Positions 23,916 to 31,803 of a stretch of 64,000 nt of DNA are shown one piece after another. Made by a program: the position numbers and the translations under genes. Every line of letters starts with the position of its first letter. Position 1 is the first letter of the stretch. The stretch is from Treponema pectinovorum. GTDB taxonomy: Bacteria > Spirochaetota > Spirochaetia > Treponematales > Treponemataceae. Under the pieces are notes generated by a model. It saw nothing but the letters and a program-made list of their open reading frames with translations. It made no database searches and was not told where the DNA came from. The stretch is taken from assembly GCF_900497595.1 (NCBI RefSeq), contig NZ_UFQO01000004.1, positions 209,884 to 273,883 of the forward strand. The letters are read 5' to 3'.

Positions 23916-24845
23916 TTATTTTTCCCAAAGTTTTTCTGGATAGTAGCCTGTTGCAATTTTTTTTGCGATTGCGTCTTTTACAACTTGCTTGTCTTGCGCG
24001 TAAGTCATTCCAAACCAGCTTTCTTCTGACTTAAACACTTTTATCTTTCCTTTGCCTTCTTTTATCAAAGAACTTGCGGCAACTGGTAAAAGTGCTTCTG
24101 CCTTTGGTTGAGTTAATCCTGTTGCCTTAAAATCCTGCCAATAGCGTTCAAACTCCTTGAATGCCTGTGGTGTAAAACCAAACAAGTTCATGCTTACGGT
24201 TTCTTCGCCAGTAAGTGAATATTTTTTGTCGTCTAGCTCTGAAATTATTTCGTTCCCGCTAAAATCTTTGCCTGTGTAGTAGATCTTTGTGTTTTCTGTT
24301 ATGGTCTTTAATTCTCCGTTTTCTACGGTGCAAATTCCACGGCTTACAGAACCATTGCGACTCATCGTTTTGCCTAGAATGTAGCCTACCATTGCGTGTT
24401 CTGTTGATGAGTTTTCTATTGAAGAAAGATATTTGCCCAAAGTTTCAAAAGCTTGTCTTCCATAATAATCGTCTGCGTTTATAACTGCAAAAGGGCTATC
24501 CAATTCTTTTTGAGCACACAAAACTGCGTGCAAAGTCCCCCATGGTTTTGTTCTTCCTGATTTTTGTGCAAGTGCGTATTCTTCCGAAGTTAAAAGCGAG
24601 TCCTGCGATTGAAAAACGTATTCTGCATTGAAATTTCGCGCAACTCTGTCAAACAGTTTTTCTCTAAAATCCTTTTCAATATCTTTTCTGATTATATAGA
24701 CTACTTTTTTAAATCCGCTTTGCATTGCGTCGTATGCCGAATAGTCTAACAAGCATTCTCCGTTTTTTCCTACAGTATCAATCTGTTTTACTCCGCCGTA
24801 TCGGCTTCCCATTCCTGCTGCGAGTACGAGTAAAGTTGGTTTCAT
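23916..24845 (-). CDS. Sugar-phosphate nucleotidyltransferase
   Basis: 309 residues from ATG 24845, which has TTGGAG about 11 nt upstream; an in-frame extension of 19 codons upstream lacks a ribosome site and family similarity. The Rossmann-type N-terminus LVLAAGMGSRYGGVKQ binds the nucleotide, KQ contributes the catalytic Lys, and FAVINADDYYG holds the metal-binding Asp residues. It belongs to the NDP-sugar pyrophosphorylase superfamily in a branch with GSRYGG-KQ. The actual sugar is unknown. It lies 90 bp downstream of a secreted protein gene on the same strand. Confidence 0.82.
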   Translation of the reverse strand: MKPTLLVLAAGMGSRYGGVKQIDTVGKNGECLLDYSAYDAMQSGFKKVVYIIRKDIEKDFREKLFDRVARNFNAEYVFQSQDSLLTSEEYALAQKSGRTKPWGTLHAVLCAQKELDSPFAVINADDYYGRQAFETLGKYLSSIENSSTEHAMVGYILGKTMSRNGSVSRGICTVENGELKTITENTKIYYTGKDFSGNEIISELDDKKYSLTGEETVSMNLFGFTPQAFKEFERYWQDFKATGLTQPKAEALLPVAASSLIKEGKGKIKVFKSEESWFGMTYAQDKQVVKDAIAKKIATGYYPEKLWEK

Positions 24846-24935
24846 ACAAAAATAACTCCAATAAATTTTATATTTGTTTTTGATATTTTTTAATCTTTTC
24901 AAAATCTTATCATTTTAAAAGGCGTTTATCAATTT

Positions 24936-25736
24936 TTAAGCTTTAGATTCGCTTTCTTTTTTAGATGGATTTATATCTTGGCTTTTTTCTTCTTGAATTG
25001 ATGGCAGAGTCTTTTTTTTGTCTTCTTCGTTTTCTTCTGAATTTTGATTTTGATTGTTTGTGACGGCTTCCGCTTCTGTTTTCGCTTCTTCTTTTATTTC
25101 TTCAAGTTTTAGCTTTCCTTTTATCCGTAAGATTTCGTTTTTTAAACTTACTTTTAATTTTCCTGTATATTTTTTATTTGATTTTGGATCTGGCGTGTCG
25201 TTTTCTAAGGTGAGTTTTTCCCAATCTAAGCGCTCCGAATTTTTGGAGTCTGCATATTCGCTTTTTACGGTGAAAACGCCTTTATTATTTTGTGCAAAGG
25301 ATTTAAAAATCAAAAAAGATTCTTCCAGCGAAAGAAAGCCCTCGTTATCCGATTGAATTTTATAAGCGTTGCCGCGATGTGTAAAACTCAAAGTTATTTT
25401 TTTGCCCGTTTGCTGAACTTCTAATTCGTCTTTTTGTGCACTTTGCAATGGAGAAATTGCAAACAACAAAAGTGAATAAAGCCCTTTTGGTGCAAGATTT
25501 GAGTTTTTGTCGAAAAGGACTTTTCTAAGCTCGCCAGTTGAATATTTTTTTGACGCGCTTGTAATTGCATCAAAAGTGTCGCTCGTCTTTTTTCCGTCGA
25601 CAATCCAAATTAGGTGATTTTTTTTGTCGCTTTTTTGAGTGTTGAACCTAAAATCTATTTCTAAAGTTTGTGCAAAGAGATTTGTGTTTAAAGCAATTAA
25701 GATTGCAAGTACAAATAATTTTATTTTGCGTTTCAT
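24936..25736 (-). CDS. Secreted protein of unknown function with a charged C-terminal tail
   Basis: 266 residues. A Sec-type signal peptide (KRKIKLFVLAILIALNTNLFAQ) ends near residue 22, so it is probably periplasmic. Residues 23-200 look like a single beta-rich domain (LEIDFRFNTQKSD, HLIWIVDGKK, ITLSFTHRGNAYKIQ), a little like LolA-type lipoprotein carriers in strand pattern only. The last 55 residues are low-complexity Glu/Lys/Asn/Gln. I do not recognise a family. A TACAAT box 7 nt before the ATG suggests a leaderless mRNA. Confidence 0.6.
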   Translation of the reverse strand: MKRKIKLFVLAILIALNTNLFAQTLEIDFRFNTQKSDKKNHLIWIVDGKKTSDTFDAITSASKKYSTGELRKVLFDKNSNLAPKGLYSLLLFAISPLQSAQKDELEVQQTGKKITLSFTHRGNAYKIQSDNEGFLSLEESFLIFKSFAQNNKGVFTVKSEYADSKNSERLDWEKLTLENDTPDPKSNKKYTGKLKVSLKNEILRIKGKLKLEEIKEEAKTEAEAVTNNQNQNSEENEEDKKKTLPSIQEEKSQDINPSKKESESKA

Positions 25737-25743
25737 CGTTTTG

Positions 25744-25771
25744 ATTGTAGCGAAAAAAAATCAAATGTCGA
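25744..25771 (-). promoter_or_regulatory. Candidate leaderless promoter of the secreted-protein gene
   Basis: Minus strand: TCGACA (25766-25771), 16-nt spacer, TACAAT (25744-25749), 7 nt, ATG 25736. No Shine-Dalgarno. Confidence 0.5.
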
Positions 25772-25794
25772 GAGCTATGCAGAAGAGATTGTCA

Positions 25795-25990
25795 TTTACG
25801 AAAAACTTCCGTGTTTTTCGTAAAAGGACAGTTTTTGGCAAAACTGTCAATGTCTCTTGTAACTGCACATCCTGTGCAGAAGAGATTGGAGGGGTGAGCG
25901 AAGCGAAAACAAACGAGGTGCGTTTGGTCGAAGGCGTTTAGCCGTAGCCCCGCAAAGCTCGGTTTTTGCTTTAGCAAAAATCTGCCCTTC
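25795..25990 (-). repeat. Mosaic palindromic repeat, copy A
   Basis: Reading on the minus strand: a GCAAAAA/TTTTTGC stem, a GC-rich segment, CCCCTCCAATC, hairpin 1 CTGCACA-GGA-TGTGCAG (25863-25879), linker TTACAAGAGACATT, hairpin 2 GACAGTTTT-GCCA-AAAACTGTC (25827-25848), and hairpin 3 with an 11-12 bp stem and loop ACGGAA (25795-25824). The order matches copies near 63.1 and 63.3 kb. The gap of 267 bp between the secreted-protein and yhhQ genes holds nothing else. Confidence 0.65.
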
Positions 25991-26003
25991 TCATAAAAAA
26001 AAG

Positions 26004-26705
26004 TTAAACTATTTTTTTTGACATCTTTCTTGCAAGGTACAAAAACGGTGTGTCTAAAAGGCTTGTTGCTATGTATATTGCATAGCCAGAGAGTATTATA
26101 GAAATTACGGTTTTTGCATCGTAAGTGAACATAAATGCCAAAAGGTTAAAGATTACGATGTTAATCAATTGGCTTACGAGAGTTGAACCGTTGTTGCGCA
26201 GCCACAAAAATCGCTTTGAGTCACCAGTTTTTTTTGTAGTGAGATTCCATAAAAAGTGGTATGCCCAAACGTCGTAAAGTTCGCTGATTGCATAGGCTAC
26301 AAGGCTTGCTATCATTATGCGCGGTGTGTTTGAAAATACTGCTTTAATCGAAGCGGACATAAAGTCGTTTTCTGATGGTATGAATAAAAACCAACTTTGG
26401 CTTATTGCAATGAATGTGATATTTGTCGCAATGCCTAGCCATACGCATTTGTTTGCCTTTTTTTTGCCGTAAACTTCTGAAATTATATCGGTTACCAAAA
26501 AACTTGAAGCAAAAAGTACGTTGCCTAAGGTTTGTTCCATTCCGAATGCGTTTACGAGTATTAATACTTCGATGTTTGCAGCGATGGTACAGATTACTGT
26601 CCACATGTAAAGACCTGTTTTTGCAAATAGTCTGAAAAACAGCAACACAGCGCCAAAGTATACAAATACTGACGCAATCAAAATCATTTCGTTTTGAAAT
26701 AACAT
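26004..26705 (-). CDS. yhhQ: Queuosine-precursor transporter, YhhQ/VUT family
   Basis: 233 residues, about six or seven membrane helices, with the family signature region FASSFLVTDIISEVYGKKKANKCVWLG (quoted across the TM3 loop) and a second conserved segment ISELYDVWAYHFLW. YhhQ imports preQ0/preQ1 for queuosine tRNA modification in bacteria that cannot make it. No queuosine biosynthesis gene is near. The ATG follows GGGAG. The leader holds a small CCGG...CCGG stem but no preQ1 riboswitch that I can recognise. Confidence 0.88.
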   Translation of the reverse strand: MLFQNEMILIASVFVYFGAVLLFFRLFAKTGLYMWTVICTIAANIEVLILVNAFGMEQTLGNVLFASSFLVTDIISEVYGKKKANKCVWLGIATNITFIAISQSWFLFIPSENDFMSASIKAVFSNTPRIMIASLVAYAISELYDVWAYHFLWNLTTKKTGDSKRFLWLRNNGSTLVSQLINIVIFNLLAFMFTYDAKTVISIILSGYAIYIATSLLDTPFLYLARKMSKKIV

Positions 26706-26757
26706 AAAAATTCTCCCTTACCGGTAATGCAGGCCGGCGGTTTAGTATGATTTGCAA

Positions 26758-26819
26758 AGTATAGCGATTTTCCAAAAATATTCAAATTTATTGTAAGAGG
26801 GTGGGCATTTCACTATACT
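26758..26819. promoter_or_regulatory. Divergent promoters of yhhQ and thrA
   Basis: Plus: TTGTAA (26791-26796), 17-nt spacer, TATACT (26814-26819) for thrA, with a leader of about 26 nt. Minus: TTGAAT (26780-26785), 16-nt spacer, TATACT (26758-26763) for yhhQ. No attenuator or leader peptide is seen before thrA. Confidence 0.6.
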
Positions 26820-26851
26820 GAACTGGTTTATAAACGGCAAATGAGGTTTTT

Positions 26852-29347
26852 ATGCTTACATTGAAATTTGGTGGCACATCTATGGGCTGTGCTAAAAGAA
26901 TCTTGGATTCTGTTGACATAATGATAGAGCGCGCTAAAAATGAAAGAATTGCAGTTGTGGTTTCTGCGGTTGCTGGTGTTTCTAACGCTTTGCAGGCGGC
27001 AATTGATGGTTGTATTGCTCAAAATCAACCTGCAACTTTTGTTTGTGGCATAAAAAAAACTCACGAAGAAATTTGCGAAGAATTGCAATCTTGTGTCGAA
27101 GGCTTTGATGCTACAAAAGTTATGGCAAAACTTGAACCTAATTTTGTAGAACTTGAAAAACTTCTTTCTGGAGTTGCGTCTTTTGGCGAATGTCCAACTT
27201 CTATTCACTGTCGCATAATGGGAATGGGCGAGTTATGCTGCGTTCCTATTGTAAAGGCTGTATTGAAGGCAAAAAATCAAAACGTTTTAAAACTTGATAG
27301 CAGAAAATTTATTTTTACGACTGGCGATCAAAAAGAAGGCGACCCAGACTATTCACGCACGACCGACGCTCTCGGAAGGTATCGCGATGGAGCGGAGCAA
27401 AATCAAGCGCAGATTTTGTTATTTCCAGGATTTGTCTGCGGTTGGGCGGCACATTCTGAAGACGAAATAAAACCTGGTCTTTTAGGGCGCAATGGTTCTG
27501 ATTTTTCTGCGGCGATAATAGGCTCTTGTCTTTCTTCTAAGAGGGTTGAGTTTTGGACAGATGTCGACGGAATCTACACCGCAGATCCTCGCGTTGTAAG
27601 CGATGCAATTTTGGTCGATGATATGACTTATGAAGAAGCGATGGAACTTTCGTTTTTTGGCTCAAAAGTTCTTCATCCAAAAACTCTTTCTCCTTTGGCT
27701 GCAAAAGGAATTGAAGCATGGAGTTTAAACTCTCAAAATCCTAAAGCACGCGGAACTAGAATTGCTAAAGGTCCTTTTGAATGCAATCAAAATGTTGGAC
27801 CTGTGTGTGGAATTTCATGCCTAAAAAAAACCGCTCTTGTCTCTGTAAGTGGCAGTGGAATGAAAGGTAAAACTGGAGTTGCAAGCAGGATTTTTGCTGC
27901 TGTTTCCAGAGCAGGCATAAGCATGCTTTTGATAACTCAATCTTCTTCAGAATACACGATTTCGTTCTGCATAAGACAAGAGCAAGCTGTTGCTGTAAAA
28001 GACGCTTTGGACAGCGAATTTGACATTGAAATTCGAGACGGACTTATAAATCCAATATCTGTTATTCATGACTGCGCAATCGTTTCCATAGTTGGAGACG
28101 GAATGCGGGAAAATCGAGGAGTTGCAGGCAAATTCTTTAACGCTCTTTCAAGCCGTGGTATAAATATTCTCGCCATTGCACAAGGTTCTAGCGAGCGTTC
28201 AATTTCTACCGTAATACAAGGCGAATTTGGTGACCTTGCCGTAAAAACTACTCATAGTTTTTTCTTCAATACAACTCAAGTTGTAGAAGTGTTTGCTTTT
28301 GGTGCTGGAACTATAGGAGCGGCTTTGCTCGACCAAATTTATGAACAGCAAAAAAAATTGCGCGAGCAGAATGTGGAAGTAAAGGTTTGCTGTATCTGCA
28401 CTTTAACTTCTATGATTTTAGATGGCAATGGACTTGACCTTTCTTGCTGGAGAGAATCGCTACAAAAATCAGATAAAAAATCTAATTTGGATGAAATATT
28501 AAAATTCGTAAAAGATTTTAAACCTCTAAATCCAATCTTTGTAGATTGTACTGCAAGTTATGAGCTTCCAGAGCGTTATCTTGACATTTTGAATGCAGGC
28601 ATGAACATTGCAACTCCAAACAAACGCGCAAATTCTATGAGCATGGATTTTTATAAAAAGATTCGAGAAAATGCGAATAAAAATCATGTGCGGTTTTTAT
28701 ACGAAACTAACGTAGGCGCTGGACTTCCAATAATCGACACTTTACAAAATCTTTTTAAATCTGGAGATTCGCTTGTTGGGTTTAACGGAATTATGTCTGG
28801 TTCTCTTTCGTATATATTTGGTCAACTCGATGAAGGCAAGACTTTTAGTCAGGCGGTAAAGGAAGCCAAAGAGCTTAAATTTACGGAGCCGGATCCTCGT
28901 GACGATTTAAAAGGTACAGATGTTGCACGTAAGGCTTTGATAATTGCAAGAGAAGCTGGAATGTCCATTGAGCTTTCTGATATAAAGATGAATTCGATTT
29001 TTCCAGAAGATTTTTCAATTGAAGGTAGCGTAGAAGAATTTATGGATAGGCTTGAACAGGTTGATTCTTACTTTGAAAAGAAAATTGAAAATCTAAAAAA
29101 ATCGAATAAAGTTTTGCGAATGGGAGCATCAATAAAAGATGGACAGGTTTATGTAGGCATGCTTGAAGTTGGCGTGCAAGACCCTTTGTATGGTGTAAAA
29201 GGTGGCGAAAATGCTTTCGTATTTGAAACTGCTCGCTATTCACCAATTCCTTTAACAGTAAGAGGTTATGGAGCGGGAGCTGGTGTTACTGCCGCCGGTG
29301 TATTTGGCGATGTACTTAGGGTTGTTTCTTTTAACCCATCAAAATAA
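26852..29347 (+). CDS. thrA: Bifunctional aspartate kinase / homoserine dehydrogenase
   Basis: First and third steps from aspartate to threonine and methionine. The 831 residues divide into an aspartokinase domain (KFGGTSMG at the N-terminus, GRNGSDFSAAIIG, WTDVDGIYTADPR), two ACT regulatory domains around residues 320-465 (VSVSGSGMKGKTG, VSIVGDGMRENRG), and a homoserine dehydrogenase domain from about 470 (FGAGTIGAALL for NAD(P), KRANS, NVGAGLPIIDTL, TEPDPRDDLKGTDVARK). ATGAGG precedes the start. The gene heads an amino-acid cluster with the aromatic fusion gene and ilvN, with 9-17 bp gaps that indicate an operon. Confidence 0.96.
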   Translation: MLTLKFGGTSMGCAKRILDSVDIMIERAKNERIAVVVSAVAGVSNALQAAIDGCIAQNQPATFVCGIKKTHEEICEELQSCVEGFDATKVMAKLEPNFVELEKLLSGVASFGECPTSIHCRIMGMGELCCVPIVKAVLKAKNQNVLKLDSRKFIFTTGDQKEGDPDYSRTTDALGRYRDGAEQNQAQILLFPGFVCGWAAHSEDEIKPGLLGRNGSDFSAAIIGSCLSSKRVEFWTDVDGIYTADPRVVSDAILVDDMTYEEAMELSFFGSKVLHPKTLSPLAAKGIEAWSLNSQNPKARGTRIAKGPFECNQNVGPVCGISCLKKTALVSVSGSGMKGKTGVASRIFAAVSRAGISMLLITQSSSEYTISFCIRQEQAVAVKDALDSEFDIEIRDGLINPISVIHDCAIVSIVGDGMRENRGVAGKFFNALSSRGINILAIAQGSSERSISTVIQGEFGDLAVKTTHSFFFNTTQVVEVFAFGAGTIGAALLDQIYEQQKKLREQNVEVKVCCICTLTSMILDGNGLDLSCWRESLQKSDKKSNLDEILKFVKDFKPLNPIFVDCTASYELPERYLDILNAGMNIATPNKRANSMSMDFYKKIRENANKNHVRFLYETNVGAGLPIIDTLQNLFKSGDSLVGFNGIMSGSLSYIFGQLDEGKTFSQAVKEAKELKFTEPDPRDDLKGTDVARKALIIAREAGMSIELSDIKMNSIFPEDFSIEGSVEEFMDRLEQVDSYFEKKIENLKKSNKVLRMGASIKDGQVYVGMLEVGVQDPLYGVKGGENAFVFETARYSPIPLTVRGYGAGAGVTAAGVFGDVLRVVSFNPSK

Positions 29348-29356
29348 GGCAAATAT

Positions 29357-31294
29357 ATGGTAATCGTATTAAAAAATGATGCTACAGAAGCAGAAAAAAA
29401 GACCATAAAATCACTTTTAAAATCAAAAAATTTTAAGATAAACGAAGTTAAAGGTGAAGAATCAACAATTTTTGCTGCGGTTGGAAAACTTTCGATGGAT
29501 ATTAGAGAAGTCGAAGTTTTGGCTGGTGTTGCAAAAGTTGTTCCAATTTCAAAACCCTATAAGATGGCTTGCCGCGAATTTAAACCTGAAAACACTATTG
29601 TAGAAATTTCTAATAATCGCGGTCAAATAATAAGGGTTGGAGGAAGCCGTCTCATATCGATTGGAGGCCCTTGTGCAGTAGAAAGCCACCAGCAGATGAT
29701 GGACGCTGCCAGTGCGGTTGCTTCTTCTGGCGCTACAATGCTTCGCGGTGGTGCATACAAACCAAGGACTTCGCCCTATGCGTTTCAGGGATTGGGGGAG
29801 GAAGGCTTAAAATATCTAAAAGAAGCAGGCGACAAATACGGACTTCCAGTTGTTACAGAAATTGTTGCAAGTGAGTACATTCCTGTTATGGAAGCAAACG
29901 GTGTTGACGTTTATCAGGTTGGCGCACGCAACATGCAGAATTTTGAGCTTTTAAAAAGGCTCGGAAAACTCGGCAAACCTGTAATCTTAAAGCGCGGACT
30001 TTGTGCAACAATACAAGAATGGCTCATGTCCGCAGAATATCTTCTTTCCAGCGGAACAGAAAATGTAATCCTGTGCGAAAGGGGAATACGCACCTATGAA
30101 ACTGCAACACGCAATACTTTAGATTTGAGTGCAGTGCCTGTTTTAAGGAGCCTTACGCATCTTCCTATAATTGTTGACCCAAGTCATGCTTTGGGTGTGC
30201 GAGATAAAATTCCTCCAATGGCTTTAGCTTCTATTGCAGCAGGGGCAGATGGAATCATAGTCGAAGTTCACTGCAATCCAGAAAAAGCACTGTCCGATGC
30301 AGCACAGGCTTTGTATCCAGAGCAGTTTGACAAAATAATGCGTGATATAGAAGCGCTGGCACCAGTTATTGGCAAAGAAGTCGCACATATCCGCTCAAAA
30401 GAAAGTTTTGAATCCCATAAATCAGAAGCGTTTGTCGATAAATTCTCTCTTCCTCTGTGTGCTTACTCTGGAAGCAAGGGTGCGTATGCGGAACAGGCGA
30501 TTTTAACTTATTTTGAAGATTCGGCAAAACCTGTAGAAACTTCATCATTTGACGAAATTTTCCAGGAAGTTGTAGATGGCAAAGTTCAATATGGAATGAT
30601 TCCCATTGAAAATTCCACAGCAGGTTCAATATACAACAATTACGACAACCTTACCCGTTACGAAGATGTTTCAATAGTTGGAGCGGTTACAATAAGAATT
30701 GAACACAGCCTTCTCGCTCCTAAGGGTGCAACTTTGCAAACAATAAAACATGTTTACAGCCATCCACAAGGACTTTCCCAATGTTCTGCTTTCATAAAAA
30801 AACACGGATATATTGGGGTTGATACTGTTTCTACAGCGACAGGTGCCCAGCTTGTGAGCGAAAAAAATGACATAACTTGTGCTGCAATCTGCAATGCAAG
30901 AAATGCAAAACTCTACAACATGGAAATTATTCAGCAGGGAATAGAAAATAATCCAAATAATTACACTCGCTTTGTGATTATCGCAGCAAATCACACTCAG
31001 AATTCAAAGAATATTATTGAAGAAAAAAGGCCAAATAGAGCGAGCATAATGTTTTCTACAAAAAACGAAGCTGGTGCACTTTATGATGCTTTAGGCGTAT
31101 TTAAAAAGGCAAATTTGAGCATGAACAGGCTCGAATCCCGTCCCATTGCAGGAAAACCCTGGAAATATTGGTTTTATACCGATGTTGTTATTCCACCAGA
31201 AGCGAAAAATCCTGTAAAATACATTGACGATTTTTTAGTTGAATTAAAGACACTTGCAGAAGACATAAGGCTTTTGGGTGTATACGCAGAGTAA
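29357..31294 (+). CDS. Fused DAHP synthase (type I-beta) and prephenate dehydratase with ACT domain
   Basis: 645 residues. Residues 1-70 form a ferredoxin-like regulatory domain. Residues 75-345 form a DAHP synthase with GGPCAVES, GGAYKPRTSPYAFQG, QVGARNMQN, KRGLCATIQEW and DPSHALGVR, the first step of the shikimate pathway. Residues 375-560 form a prephenate dehydratase (YSGSKGAYAEQA, IPIENSTAGSI, HPQGLSQC, NNYTRFVII with the catalytic Thr). Residues 565-645 are an ACT domain with GALYDAL and ESRP, the Phe-binding motifs. DAHP synthase is usually fused to chorismate mutase, so this pairing stands out. Both parts appear complete. Confidence 0.93.
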   Translation: MVIVLKNDATEAEKKTIKSLLKSKNFKINEVKGEESTIFAAVGKLSMDIREVEVLAGVAKVVPISKPYKMACREFKPENTIVEISNNRGQIIRVGGSRLISIGGPCAVESHQQMMDAASAVASSGATMLRGGAYKPRTSPYAFQGLGEEGLKYLKEAGDKYGLPVVTEIVASEYIPVMEANGVDVYQVGARNMQNFELLKRLGKLGKPVILKRGLCATIQEWLMSAEYLLSSGTENVILCERGIRTYETATRNTLDLSAVPVLRSLTHLPIIVDPSHALGVRDKIPPMALASIAAGADGIIVEVHCNPEKALSDAAQALYPEQFDKIMRDIEALAPVIGKEVAHIRSKESFESHKSEAFVDKFSLPLCAYSGSKGAYAEQAILTYFEDSAKPVETSSFDEIFQEVVDGKVQYGMIPIENSTAGSIYNNYDNLTRYEDVSIVGAVTIRIEHSLLAPKGATLQTIKHVYSHPQGLSQCSAFIKKHGYIGVDTVSTATGAQLVSEKNDITCAAICNARNAKLYNMEIIQQGIENNPNNYTRFVIIAANHTQNSKNIIEEKRPNRASIMFSTKNEAGALYDALGVFKKANLSMNRLESRPIAGKPWKYWFYTDVVIPPEAKNPVKYIDDFLVELKTLAEDIRLLGVYAE

Positions 31295-31311
31295 AATAAA
31301 AGGTGGTTTTT

Positions 31312-31803
31312 ATGGAAAAATATGTGCTTTCTGTTCTTGTTGAAAATAAATCTGGTGTTTTAAGTCGGGTTTCTGGTCTTTTTAGCCGTCGTGGCTTTAA
31401 TATCGATTCTCTTACTGTATGCGAAACTCACAATCCTGGACAATCGCGGATGACGATTGTCGTTTCTGGCGACGAGTATATTTTAGAGCAGATTGAAAAA
31501 CAACTCTCAAAATTGATAGAAATCATCTCTATAAACCACTGCAAAAAAGAGTCAACCTGCCAGAGAGAAATGGCTTTAATAAAAGTAAAGGCGGCAGGAA
31601 CTCAAAGAGCGGTAATAATCGAAACCTGCGAAATTTACCGAGCACATATCGTAGATGTTTCTTTTGATTCTGTAATTATAGAATCCACAGGAAGCGAAGA
31701 AAAAATTGAAAGTCTCATAAAACTCCTTGAACCTTACGGAATTCTTGAACTCGTAAAAACAGGAATAACAGCGATGGAACGCGGAGAAGGGGTGATGAAG
31801 TGA
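31312..31803 (+). CDS. ilvN: Acetolactate synthase small (regulatory) subunit
   Basis: Regulatory partner of IlvB in valine, leucine and isoleucine synthesis. 163 residues: an N-terminal ACT domain (LSVLVENKSGVLSRVSGLFSRRGFNI, quoted in part, then SLTVCET) and a C-terminal domain (MALIKVKA ... LEPYGILELVKTGITAMERG). ATG 31312 follows AAAGGTGG; an upstream GTG overlaps that ribosome site and is unlikely. The catalytic subunit is not adjacent and must lie outside this window. The gene's TGA overlaps the GTG of the next gene. Confidence 0.93.
   Translation: MEKYVLSVLVENKSGVLSRVSGLFSRRGFNIDSLTVCETHNPGQSRMTIVVSGDEYILEQIEKQLSKLIEIISINHCKKESTCQREMALIKVKAAGTQRAVIIETCEIYRAHIVDVSFDSVIIESTGSEEKIESLIKLLEPYGILELVKTGITAMERGEGVMK

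Noticed and set aside
26706..26851. Possible preQ1 riboswitch before yhhQ
   Set aside because: A CCGG...CCGG stem is present, but I cannot find the preQ1-I loop or the A-rich tail, and the leader looks too short and GC-poor for other classes I know.
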